A program made the position numbers and the translations under genes. Under the pieces are notes generated by a model, which did not search any database, had not been told where the DNA came from, and worked only from the letters and a program-made list of their open reading frames with translations. Below are positions 21,760-32,715 of a stretch of DNA of 64,000 nt, piece by piece (position 1 is the stretch's first letter; each line of letters starts with the position of its first letter). Origin of the DNA: Guillardia theta CCMP2712 (Eukaryota; Cryptophyceae; Pyrenomonadales; Geminigeraceae); NCBI RefSeq assembly GCF_000315625.1, contig NW_005434641.1, forward strand, positions 485,754 through 549,753, given 5' to 3'.

Positions 21760-22930
21760 ATGGGTTGTGGAGCAAGTCAAGGTAGTTGATCTGCATGCCT
21801 GAAGCCATGTTGCTGACTCGAGCTTCGCAGTTGAGGAATCTTTCAATGGTGATGTAGACCTCTCTGCCCAAGACCAGAAGAACCTCGGAGCCGAGATCTC
21901 CAGCCTGGCTTCTCGTTCTGTGAAGAGCCTGAACGTAGGAAAGAACAAACTCTCGGACCTGCCCGTAGCTGTTTTCAGCCTCAAGAACCTTGAAGTCCTC
22001 AACTGCAGCGAGAACTTCCTTTCCGAACTCCCCTCCAACGTCGCTTGCTTCGCTGCTCTCACCGAGCTCGACCTCAACGACAACAAGATCAAGACGCTGC
22101 CCGAGGACATTGGGCGGTTCTTCCCGAGGCTGAGGAAGCTGCTCATGTACCAGAACGAGATCACTTCGCTGCCGGCGTCTCTTGGGGACCTGCAGGAGCT
22201 AGAGGAGCTCAACGTCTTCAACAACAAGTTGATCAAGATCCCGGGTTGTGTCGGCACTTTGTCGAGCCTGATAGAGCTCAACGTGGCTTCCAACAAGCTC
22301 AAGACGCTCCCGAGCCTGGACGGGCTGACAAACCTGCAGAGGCTGGCGGCTTTCGACAACAACATCGTCCTCCTGCCGACGCTGGAGAAGCTCAGCAAGA
22401 TCAAGAAGCTCGAGCTCTACAGGAACCAACTCGACAGCCTCCCTCAGCTCGCAGACTACGAGGACTTGGAGGAGATCAATGTGTCGAGGAACCGGCTGAC
22501 GAGCTTCCCTGAGAACCTTGAGAAGTGGGGCAACCTACAGATCTTCGAAGCCTCCAACAACCGGCTGGAAGCGCTGCCTCCCAGGCTGGGGGGCCTGACC
22601 CAACTCTGGAAGGTGATGCTCGGTCAGAACTCTCTCTGCAATCTGCCGGGGGAGCTGTTCGACGTGAGCATCAAGACCCTGGACATCTCGAAGAACAATT
22701 TCACCCAAGTCCCTGATGAAATGAGCAAGCTAACCTCACTGACGATCCTCACCCTGTCTGACAATCAGATCAAGTCCATCCCCAGCTTCCTTGTGGACCA
22801 GCTCACGAGCATCCGAAGGCTGGCGATCGAGGGGAACCCCATCGACCTGAGCGAGGAGGAGAACAAAGAGCGCAAGGATCAGCTGGTGAAGAGGTTCTCG
22901 ACGAGCAAGGACATGAAGCTGATCGCATGA
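21760..22930 (+). CDS. leucine-rich-repeat protein with N-myristoylation/palmitoylation signal
   Basis: Exon 1 (21760-21781) encodes only MGCGASQ plus one base. A 49-bp intron follows, and exon 2 (21831-22930) completes a protein of 373 residues. The start MGCGAS is a textbook Gly2 myristoylation site with Cys3 available for palmitoylation, so membrane attachment is likely. From about residue 40 there are roughly 12 LRR units of 20-23 residues in the short plant/bacterial-like or PIRL/SHOC2-like style (LNVGKNKLSDLPVAVFSLKN, LDLNDNKIKTLPEDIG, LDISKNNFTQVPDEMSKLTS). A capping segment LAIEGNPIDLSEEEN and a basic end follow. LRRs bind other proteins, so a scaffold at a membrane or flagellum is inferred. 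The alternative ATG at 21920 would lose the acylation signal and the first repeat. Confidence 0.87.
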
Positions 22931-24020
22931 GGAGCTTGTGCAAGGGCTGAGGGGGGAATCGTCGACAAGGGGGTGATTGTTCTGTTTGATTCACGCAGAC
23001 ATGTAGGTTATTCTTGTTCTATAATATATAAACGTGATCTCGTCAATATCCGCTCTTGGTAAGATCAGCACAGAATCCTCCAAGTCAGCCGAGTAGCAAA
23101 GAGCTGTCACAAGGCGCTGTCAGCTCCCGATATGTGTTGAAGAGTATAGGAGGTAGAAGATCCTGAGGGCGAATATCACTTAGGACGACAAGAACGCTGA
23201 GGAGAAGGACGAGGATGAGGATGAGGATGAGGATGAGGATGAGGATGAGGATGAGGATGAGGTTGAGGAGGAAGTGACAACGGTTGATGTTGCAGAAGTT
23301 CAAGGCAGCACTGATCTCTGATAACTGAGTCCTCACCACAAAAGTTTCTATCTGAGACTGTCAAATGGTTCATCAGTGGAAGTGTATATCAGATCAGAGC
23401 AGCATTGATTTTGTTGCAGTAGACTCGAAGTAGAGAGTGCGTGAGGTTTTTCTTGTGTAAATTATCTTTTGTCTATTATGTACATTTTCCACTGCTCCTG
23501 CTGGCGCTGCTGCCACTTCTCCTCCTCCTCCTCCTCCTCCCCGCCTACAAATGCTTGCTCCTCGCGACAAAGCCTTGAACACTCGCTTAGTCGTTTAATG
23601 ATTTATCCAACCCGGCCAGGCGTTCTCGACCAACATTCAAGACTAGAAAGATAAGCTGACCTTCCCACATCCTCCCGGAGTCCTGACTCGTCAGCTGCAG
23701 CGCTTGACTCGCCTCACCTCGTCTAAGATGAAGCACATGGCCTCTCCATCTTGCTCTTTGCCGCGGTTGTCATAATCAGAAACTCACGACTCAAACCTTC
23801 ACCAAGCTTGTCAGACAAACAACAAGTCACAGAAGACAAGAACTGAAGATACCTGCCACGCAGCATCAAACGGTCCAAGCCTCCCCTTGGAATTCTACTC
23901 AGCTCCTCTCTTTCGAGTATCTGAGACCAGTCGTATGGGAGAGTACACTGAGCCAAACTGGAGTTGAGGCCATGAAGCATCTGGACGATGCCATGATGTG
24001 CAGAGGGTGAGGGTGTGCGG
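22931..24020. other. intergenic, mostly unassigned; contains (GAGGAT)n
   Basis: A GAGGAT hexamer run lies at 23209-23262, and a CTCCTC run at 23518-23540. Apart from the weak minus-strand frame at 23723-23980 no coding sequence is supported. Confidence 0.5.
23723..23980 (-). CDS. doubtful hypothetical protein
   Basis: This is an 85-codon frame with balanced composition (LPYDWSQILEREELSRIPRG, LGEGLSREFLIMTTAAKSK). It is not low-complexity, unlike most spurious frames here. No splice partner, domain or conservation evidence is visible. It may be chance. Confidence 0.2.
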   Translation of the reverse strand: MLHGLNSSLAQCTLPYDWSQILEREELSRIPRGGLDRLMLRGRYLQFLSSVTCCLSDKLGEGLSREFLIMTTAAKSKMERPCASS

Positions 24021-24510
24021 AGAGAGGATCATCGGAGACGAGAGGACAGCAGAGCCTCGGAGGGTGACGGAGGCTAGGAGCCTGCTAGCACTGCAGGGAG
24101 CCTCCGATCCTCGAGAGCATGACGGCAGTCACTGAGTGCAAACCGCCCAAGCTAGTCATGATGGTCAGCCTGTGTGCGCCCGGGCAGGTTTTCGGAACAA
24201 GTTCCGAAGTTCCTGGCAGCAATCGTTGTCGCTGAGCAAGTTGTGACAAGTTAAACTCCGAGGCTCACCGGTAGGCTAGCTGCTGGAGTCACTGAGTTGA
24301 CCTCGGGCCTGCCCGGCGCAGGCTTTCAGTCTGGCGAGTCAGTAGAGCCTGAGAGCTCACTCAGTTGGTTTGAAAGTTCCGCTGAGTTCACCGTGACGGA
24401 GGCTGAGAGTCCGGTCCGACACCGAGTCGTTATCCGATCAGTGACAATGCGGCGGGCCGCCGGGCCGGCCGGCCCGGCCGGCCGCCGGTCCCACTGACAC
24501 TGAGTAGGGC
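24020..24510. repeat. GC-rich island of the dispersed type
   Basis: It starts as a mixed GGAGACGAGAGGAC/CTCGGAG-rich part and becomes the typical GGCCGGCC, GAAAGTTCC, CACTGAGTTGACC and CACTGACACTGAGT vocabulary. It directly adjoins the G-rich block at 24530. Confidence 0.6.
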
Positions 24511-24529
24511 ACCTGGATTCACTGATGAG

Positions 24530-24790
24530 TGATTATTATCTTCCCTGTAAAGGGTGAGTACCCCCCTTACGACTTTCAGAGAAGGGGGTCCTCAAGTTCG
24601 CTTCCCTTGGGATCCCAGTGCGGAACCCCTTCTGATCACACTTATGAGTAGGAAATATGTGGGGTGGGTGGTAATTATAGTGGGGTCAGGGGTGATTGAG
24701 AATAATAGGGTGCAAGGTTGTGGACCTCAACGGGGTCCCTCACGATGAGAAATGGGGGTAGGTACTCTAATTCATTTTCACTCTAAATTA
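24530..24790. repeat. G-rich GGGGTAG-type block
   Basis: Irregular GGGGTC, GTGGGGTCAGGGG and GGGGGTAGG blocks have G on the plus strand. An AT-rich stretch (24770-24900) follows. The remainder to 25360 is unassigned. Confidence 0.5.
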
Positions 24791-25360
24791 TTTGTACTGA
24801 AAACTACGAAAAGTATTATATGAGAAAATATTGAGCGATAATTATATCCAGCAATTGCGGTATCTGCGATAACTACTACAAATAAACATTTTGAAAAGTA
24901 CCCACCACCGAAAAAGATTATTATTCATGAAGATACTTTCATGCAAGTGAGGCTGCGGCAAGGATAGGCGACTGCGATGCCAAGGGAGGAGGAGAAGGGT
25001 GCTATGGTAGTTGCAAACGATGAAGATGAAGATGTAGCGTCTGCAGACATGGTGTGAGTCTCGCAGTTGACACCATCGTTTTAGTTCAAATGTTCGACCC
25101 CGGTACCATGATGCTTTCGCGGGCCAACAAAGGGGAAACGAGGTAGATAGTTCTTGAGAATCGCAGAATGAGCGCGTAAGTTGACTGGGAATCAAATTGG
25201 GTTTCGTGTAGGAAAACATATGTACACCAGAAAAGAGAACCAAGTAACATGAAGTAACAGTTCAAGGCACTTGCCGAGCAAACTTTTCCTTGGTACTGAT
25301 GCTGGCGTGTGAAGGGACGAAGCATTCGCTGCCGCTCAATATGTATTGATGATCAAAGAT

Positions 25361-27404
25361 ATGGAAGGAATCTTTGCAGACCTCATATGCAGGCCTCCAC
25401 GGTATCTGATTTACCCAACCATCGGTCCATTCATTTAACGTTTCGCCACAACAGGAAGCGCTACTCCATTGAGGAGTTGGGGCCAGAAACATTTTGGCTC
25501 AATGGAGACCTGTACATCAGGAAGGACTTCCAGGCAGCGCGTCTTTTGTCCTTATTCGCACTGTATCTGACGAGCCAGAGCAGCTTAAGAACAGAAGCCA
25601 GATGAGTATTGCCTGCAGCCATTACTTTCCGGTTTGCAAGAAATCTGGTATCCCTTGCTTGCATGATTTCGAATGCGATTTTGTAGTCAACAGATAGCAG
25701 GTCAAGCCAAGAAGAGCATCCCTTGTGTCGTGTACCTGCACGGCAACAGCGGCTGCCGTCTGGAAGCAGATGAGCTAGCAGACGAGTAATTGCAGTGGAG
25801 GGATGGACTCGGAACTGAGTATTGTAACCCTTCCAGCTTTCTGAGCACAGGGATATCCTTCTTCAGGTGAGGTGTAAGAACGATCGAGGAGGGGCTGCTC
25901 ACCGTCTCTGCAGCGTCGACTTTGCAGGATGCGGTGTATCCGACGGAAACATCGTGACGCTCGGGTATCGGGAGGTGCACGTCCATAACCTGAGGGGCCG
26001 AGGCAGCTGACCTCAAGTTGCAACAGAGAGAAGACTTGGAGGCGATCTTGGACTATCTCAAGGTTGATGTGGATGCAAGTCTCTCCCTTCCTCCTCTCCC
26101 CCTTCCCCCTCTTCCCCTCTCTCGTTCTCTCGTCACTCATGCGCTGATAGGATGATTCGTGCGTGTCCAATGTCGCACTGTACGGAAGGCAAGAGCAGCG
26201 ATCGTCTGTGTTGCTGTTTTGACGTTGGGTGTAGGAGCATGGGAGCAGCCACTGCCCTGCTGGTGGCTTCGGACGATAGATACTATGCTTTCATCTCTTG
26301 CATGGTCTTGGACAGCTGCTACTGCTCCCTCAGACAGGTTCGATTGTGACCAGTCAGTTTCAAGGGCACCGATGGCTTCGACAGGTGCTTTTGGATCATG
26401 CATGCAAGTTCACAGGGCACATTCCGCTTCTCCCATACGAGGTCAACTCTTAACTCAGCGGTAACTCATTGATCGAAAGTCATCAGACTGTGGCGGACAG
26501 CGCTGTGGAAGTAGTTCGTTCGGCAGTTGAGGCCCGGGTAACTTCTCGATGCTTCATCTCCTTGCTCAGTCATGCTGATCCTTGTTCGACGCAGGCCGGA
26601 TTTGACCTCGACACTCTCGACCTTCTCAAGGTGTAGCGTTGCAGCTTTAATGTCTTCCTGGACTCACACCTGATAGGTGGCCTCCCTCTGCCAAGCTCCA
26701 GTCCTGTTCGGGCATGCGAGCGAAGATCATCTAGTCAACGCAGCTCATTCCTACAGGTGGCTTGCTGTCCTGCTGGTTCCAACCTCCCTCCTGCTCTGAC
26801 TGCCAGGGCCTTGGCCTCTCGACAGATTATATCGCGAGTACGGTGGCGAGAAGGACATCACCATCTTCAAGGGAGATCACAACAGCCCGCGGCCCCAAGA
26901 CTTCACGAACAGGCTCGAGCCCTTTTTGGTTGATTTGGTTCGGCTTACCTCCCGCCTTTGCAGAGCTCGTGATTTTCTTGTCAAGAAGTTGAAGTCTGCA
27001 GAGACCGATTTCAATCAGATTCGAAAGGTGCACAAAATGCTCTGGTTCCATGTCATCCCTGTGACAATGAAGCAGAGGAAGAGGATCTTTCATCGCATGA
27101 AGTTCCATCTCTTCAAGAATTCTGCGTTAAAGGCCAAGAAGGAGCCTGTCTACAAACTTGGCGCGGTTGCGGTGATTGAGCTGCGTGGGAACCAGGACAC
27201 GATCTGAACGCTTGTTGGCAGGCAAGAAGTGAATGTAACGGATCGACCACGAGCAAAGAGCAAAGTCAGGAGGTCCGAGAAATTAAGTTAGATGATCACA
27301 CGAATTTCTTTCTGGTGTTGGTTGGCAGTATTGTCGCGGTCGTCGTCCTGTACGTGTTGAACTTTGGAAACATGGGGGTCGAGATGCACTACAGATACCT
27401 ATGA
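25361..27404 (+). CDS. alpha/beta hydrolase (ABHD17/BEM46-like) with probable C-terminal membrane anchor
   Basis: This is a serine hydrolase with the order of motifs seen in cytosolic-face ABHD/BEM46 hydrolases. It starts at ATG 25361 (MEGIFADLICRPPR), and many exons of 30-100 nt follow. Motifs in order: KRYSIEELGPETFWLNGD, SIACSHYFPV, CVVYLHGNSGCRLEA (oxyanion HGNSG), FFSVDFAGCGVSDGNIVTLG, NVALYGRSMGAATALL (nucleophile elbow GRSMG), AGFDLDTLDLLK, APVLFGHASEDHLVN (acid), then IFKGDHNSPRP (catalytic His). A soluble tail ends one candidate frame at 27207. Removing a 50-bp GT-AG intron (27172-27221) instead leads to 60 more residues with a clear membrane helix (FFLVLVGSIVAVVVLYVLNF) and a stop at 27404, which is preferred here. 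Two introns (after 25533 and after 26188) have GC donors. Short exons between 26338 and 26486 are not fully resolved. The substrate is unknown; depalmitoylation is one family activity. Confidence 0.85.
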
Positions 27405-27710
27405 CGGTCTTGACAGAGACTGCAATCTTCATGCTTTGTACCATGTCTGTATTTTAGTGCGAAGTAAATCCAATTTTCTGGCGAGATGTGGGGAAGGTTG
27501 TAGTACACGAAGATGAAGAGGAGCATGGCAGGCAATCGCGAAATCACGGAAACAATCAAACAAAACCAGGAGCCGGGGAGAGGACAAGCTGCAAGTCAGA
27601 CATATCCGTGGGTCAGGTAAGAGTTCCTTCGATACGCTGCTACAGTAGAGCGCAGATCTTGTAGCTCTCGCTGCCTCATGGCACGCTCCCCTTGCAGCCT
27701 TCAAGGAACT
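27405..27710. other. intergenic between convergent genes
   Basis: This is the three-prime region shared by the hydrolase (+) and the coiled-coil gene (-). No further coding sequence is seen. Confidence 0.5.
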
Positions 27711-28689
27711 TTCAGAGCACCGCAAAGGCTGCCGGGCAGCGACCTGAGTCGATGCTCTCTCTCCTCTCGAAACTGGTTCTGGGACATGGTCAGCGACGAC
27801 CCCAGGAACTCGACCACCGCTCGGATCTCCTGCAGTGACTTCGCTGCCTCGCTTGAGATTATCTTGGCCTTGCGCTCGACCTCAGCAGGGGAACAAAGTA
27901 GTCAGCCAGCAAGAGTTACCTTCCTGCTTGACTCTTCCGCTGTCTCTGCTCTGAGCTGCAACGCCCTTGCAGCGGCGACTATCCTGGCCTGCACTTCCAC
28001 CGATCAGCGCAAGGTAGGGCAGGGAGAATCTTTTCCTCTTTCTCCCGCGAGAGCTCAACGACTTTGTGAACGTGCTCTTGCGACTTCTCGGACACTCTCC
28101 TCACGCGATCTTCGAGGTCAAGGATGTATACTCCGGCCTTGTTGTAGTCGGACGTCAGCGATTGCATTGACGCCGTCAACTTGGCGTTGATGACTCTCAG
28201 ATCTCTGCAGTTGATGCACATGTCCGAGTGCATCGTATGGAGCGGGGGCGCTTTTCCCACGTACATGGGAAACTCTCTGCTGAACTTGAGGCCTCCGAGG
28301 TCAAACCATGGCTCGTTGATCTCAAATAGAGATCCGCGATCGGACCAGTAGTTCTTACCGAAGTTGAACTGCGCTGGCTTCGCATGCCTGTCATCATGAT
28401 CCGGTCCCCCCCGCCCTGTAGAGTTGGGGTCTGGCATGTCGTGGTGCTTGCTGTCGGTGGCTAGGATCTGCTCAATGCTCTGCAGTCGCGTGCAGATCCT
28501 GTCGATATCAGCCCGCAACATGTTTGTATCTTCCATGGTTCGGTGTATTCGCCCGTCGAACACTACCTGAGGCTGCCTGCTCCCGCTCCCGGGCTGTCCT
28601 CCCTGTCTGCTGCTCCTGTTGAGCCCCCCGTCTCTGCTCGCGTCCATGTTCGCGTCCCTACCGCCCCCCAAAGCCTCCGGCGTCTGCAT
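27711..28689 (-). CDS. coiled-coil protein with disordered N-terminus
   Basis: The start is ATG 28689 (MQTPEALGGGRDANMDASRD). The N-terminal 60 residues are Gly/Ser/Arg-rich and probably disordered. MLRADIDRICTRLQSIEQIL is a coil, then a folded-looking part follows (QFNFGKNYWSDRGSLFEINE, WFDLGGLKFSREFPMYVGK) with a CINC pair. A long coiled coil starts at LRVINAKLTASMQSLTSDYN. The next exon (27922-27988, ARIVAAARALQLRAETAEES) and the last exon (VERKAKIISSEAAKSLQEIR to LCGALKVP, stop at 27711) extend it. The join between about 28020 and 27990 has no clear GT donor in frame and is unresolved. The family is not recognised; a cytoskeletal or basal-body role would be a guess. Confidence 0.65.
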
Positions 28690-28759
28690 GGGCCGGCCTG
28701 CGCCCTTGCAAGTTGAGCGTCCCCGTGAAAGGCAGGAGAAAGAAAAAGTCAATCATATG

Positions 28760-29200
28760 TACCGTCCGGTCCGACACTGTGACTGACTCTGACTCTCACC
28801 AGGTCGGACCGCCGCCCGGTGGCGGCGGGGGCCGGGCCGGCCCGGGGCCCGGCACGGGCCAGGCACTGCGGCAGCCTAGCCTGTCCGGTCCGGTCCACGG
28901 GACCCGGGCACGGCACCCACGGCGTCACGGATCGCCGTTGGGCCTGTCCGGCAGTGTCAGGGTCAGGGCGCGGCCTCCTCGTTAACTTTGACTCCCGTAA
29001 AGGTTCAAGCCTCCTCGACTCTCCTGATTGTCCTCGTACTGATTTTTAACTTAACTTTGAGTGAAGGAAGCTTCAGTACTGCGGTATAGCCGCGGGCCGC
29101 CGCGGGGCCCGGACCCGGCCGGCCCGGCTTCTCGGAAGTTCACTGAACTTCCTCGGAGTCACCCGTCGGCCGGGCCGCTTCCGAAGTTTCGTGTTTGAAT
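28760..29200. repeat. GC-rich island with 42-bp repeat copy 2
   Basis: 28770-29000 and 29078-29190 are GGCC/CCGG-rich with CACTGTGACTGAC, GGTCCGGTCC and GAAGTTCACTGAACTTCC words. Between them, at 29021-29062, lies the second copy of the 42-bp repeat found at 14507 (two differences). 29200-29706 precedes the WD40 gene and holds no other recognised feature. Confidence 0.65.
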
Positions 29201-29706
29201 GAAATTTCAAACTCGCATTATAAGAAAACGAGGCGGGCCTGAGGAGAGGAGCACAATGGCGGCATGGGCGCGGGCGGACACGGAGGGCATGTTCGGAGGC
29301 GGCATGGAGCCAACGGTCGGGAGAGCAGACTCGGTGGCAGGTGAGCGACATGCAAGTGACCCATGGCAGAACGAGTAGAGGAAGAGGAAGGCAGGCCGGA
29401 GGAGCAGGAGGAGTGGTAGAGGCGGTGCGGTTGTTCTAGGGAGGGCGATGCGTTGGACGGGGAGGTGGCGCAGCGAGCGGGGATCGCGCGTGTCTTGTGC
29501 AAGAAAACGGAAAATGCGAAAATAACGATGATGAGATGATGTAGCATGTCAGTGACTCGCAGCTCTCTAGGCTACAACCCCGGTGCAAGAATATCACTGC
29601 GAGCCTCCCGCCCTGGCACCGCAAAAGCAGGTGGTGTCTGGCGCTGGAGGAGGAAGTCGTTGACTTGCTGTGCTCAGGGCCGCCTCCACGAAGACCGCCG
29701 TCCATC

Positions 29707-32651
29707 ATGCCCGTGGTGAGGCCGCGGACTGCTGTCTCAAGTGCCCCGAAGCCAGCAGCGATCGGGCATTACTCCTTCCGCGTGGAGGAGAAGGCGTCTG
29801 TGCAGAGTGAGCTGAAAGTGCCGCCTGTTCTGCTCATGGGGAGGAGCAGCACAATGAGAAACTCATCGCAGAAGAATCAGCAGCGTGCTGAGCTCCTCAA
29901 GTACAAACTTCGTCCTGGGGCTCTGGAGGAGCTGGGGCTGGACGAGGAGGAGGGGGGAGAAGACTTCAGCGACGGCAAGAGCGTCTCCTCGACAGTGAAG
30001 TCCAGCACGAAGAACAGGATGTCGCCAGTTCCTGAGAGATACGAGATTGCTCCCTATGGCGGCAAGCGAGAGATCATGAGTCTGAAGCAGCAGATCATGG
30101 TTCCTGACATGTTGTGCTTCTTCAAGGACTGGGCTGACTGTTTGGCTGGCAGGAAACGGAGAGCGCGACATGGGATACGAAAGCACAGATTGACAACTTG
30201 AGGACCAAGACTCAACTGACGGCTGCTCTGGTGGAGGAGAAGGTCGGGCATGTGAAGCAGGCGAACAGCGTGCTGGACACGGAGCTGCAGGAGATCGAAC
30301 GGCAGATCGACGAGCTGAAGAGGATCAGCAAGACGCAGGTGGAGGAGATCAAGACGCTAAGGGAGATGAACAGGAAGAAGGAGATGACGATAAATGACGA
30401 CAAGAGGACGATGAGGGAGCTGGAGGAGAAGATCAGGGACTCTCAGGTCCTCAGTGACTCGGTCGACGTCCACAAGTCACCGGTGAGGAGCGAGGTCTCG
30501 AAGGAGAGCAAAGAGAAGGCCGTGCGGAGGAGCGAAGAGTTGCACGTGCAGGCAGAGACAGAGGAGTTTGATCTGAACTCCCTCTCCATCCCCTTCGAGC
30601 TGCAGAAGCTGGTCTCCCTGGATCATATCAGGAACGAGTACGACGGGAGGATCTACGGGGAGAGAGGGAAGGAAGAGGAGGAGGAGCAGAGCTATCATCC
30701 GAGCCAAGATTTCATTCCGGTCTCCTATCTTTCTCCTCCTCTGCTCTCCTTCCTCGCTTTCTCCATTCCTCCTCTCGTATCCCCTTCGCCCCTTCCCCTC
30801 GCTTCTCTCCTCCTGAACGATGTTGCAGATTCCCCCATGGCTGTCCAGCAGCAAGCCTCCTCCCGACTGGTCTGATCAGGCGGGATCGCGGGTAGCAAAC
30901 TACCAGCCGGCTGTGTCCTCCCTCCCCGAGGGTCAGCTTTCCCTGAAGCTCGTCCACGGCTACAACGGAGAGTCGTCAGTCCGCTGCCTTCTTCTCACCC
31001 AGACGGGGAAGCTTGTCTACCCAGCCGCCTCCGTCTGTGTGATCCTCGACACGGTCAATCACGTCCAGGAACACTTCACGGAGCATGTGGATACTGTCAT
31101 CCACCTTGTTGGACACCCCGGGGGCCTCGTAGTTGCCAGCAGCGACGCGGGGAAGCTAAACAACATCTGTATCTGGGACAGCGAGAGCAAGGAGGTGCAG
31201 TCTCGGTTGCAAGGGTTCCACCAGGGGCCCGTGCTGTGCATGTCCTTCTCCCATGACGGGAACATCCTCGCGACGTTGGGGAGGGAGGAAAGCCACATGC
31301 TGTGCCTGTGGGACTGGAGGAAAGAGACCAAGTTGCTCCATACGAGGTCGCACGTCAAGCCGGCCATGTCCCTGACGTTCTTCCCCAAGGACGACTACGT
31401 GGCCTGCTGCGGGATCGAGTTCTTGCGGGTGTGGAAGATCAAGCAGAGCAAGATGGAGCTGGTGCATAGCAGCGATCAGTTCAAGAAAGACAAGGCCATC
31501 CACTGCTGTGCCCTGTCGATGGTGCTGAGGTACGACGGCCGGCCGACGACTTGCCTGGTTGTTGGCAACGACGAAGGATCTCTGCTGGTCTGGTCTTACA
31601 ACGAGAACGCGGAGGACGCTCTGCCACAAGACGCGAGGGATGAAACCGTCATCAAGCTCAGAGACACGGAGAGGAGGGCCCACGATGGAGCTATCCTCCT
31701 CCTGTGTCATCATGCCGGTACGCCCCCCCCTCCCGAGCCTCCTCGTTCCACTGACGTGTTGCACTTGTCAGCTTCCACTAAATCATCTTCTCCTCCTTCC
31801 TCCTTCTTCACCGGTGGCCTCGACGGCCGAGTCAGATGCTGGGAACCTCATACCGTCAAGGGGATTCAGCCTGTAATACCAAGACACCGTCTCCCTCTTG
31901 CTCTCATACGAGCTTTCATCTCCCGTCCTCTCCAACCCCCTCCCTCCCCTCCCATCCTTTCCCCTGCCGTCCTCTCCTCCTTCCTCCTTCCTCCTTCCTC
32001 CGTCCACTCCTTCCTCTCCATCTCCCCCTTCCTCCGTCCACTCCTTCCTCTCCACCTCCTCCTTCCTCTTCCCCCCCCTCCTGTTCTCCTTCTCCTCCTT
32101 CCCACGTGCTGACTCTGCTGCAGGTCTGGACTGTTTCCATGGACGAGGTGTCAGCTGCCATCTCTCCCACGTTCAAGTCGCACAAGTCATCCATCAGCGG
32201 GGTGACGTCTGGGAACAAACTCTACGTCGGGACCGTCCACAACGACATCTTCGAGTTCTCTCTGGGAGGAGGAGGAGCCCTTCCTTCCTTGAGCAGGAGC
32301 ATCGTTCAAGGTCACTCCAACGGAAGCATCTTCAGCATGGACGTCCACCCGACCAAGAACCTCGTTGCTACTGTCGGAGGGGACAAGACCCTTCGGGTGT
32401 GGAGGATAGGAGGCAGCAGGTCCGTCCCCCGCATCATCATGCTCAGTCAGGAGGAGAAGGGTCCTTCCCCCTCGGCCGTCTCCTTCAGCCCGGACGGTGA
32501 GCACCTTGCCGTGGGCTTCGAGGACGGGAAAGTTTGGATCTTCGATTTCTCCCTCCAATTTGACAACATGCCAAACATGATATGGTCAGTGACAACTGCA
32601 CCGCTTACTACTCTCCCTTCCCCTCTCTCTCTCCATCTCCTTGCTCCGCTA

Positions 32652-32715
<64 letters not shown>

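Noticed and set aside
14507-29062. Pair of long terminal repeats
   Set aside because: The two 42-bp copies are direct repeats 14.5 kb apart, but four unrelated intron-containing host genes in both orientations lie between, and no integrase or reverse transcriptase is seen.
31836-32112. Alternative reading through the introns of the EML-like gene
   Set aside because: These stretches are pyrimidine-rich, lack WD40 pattern and have good GT/AG borders, so they are introns.
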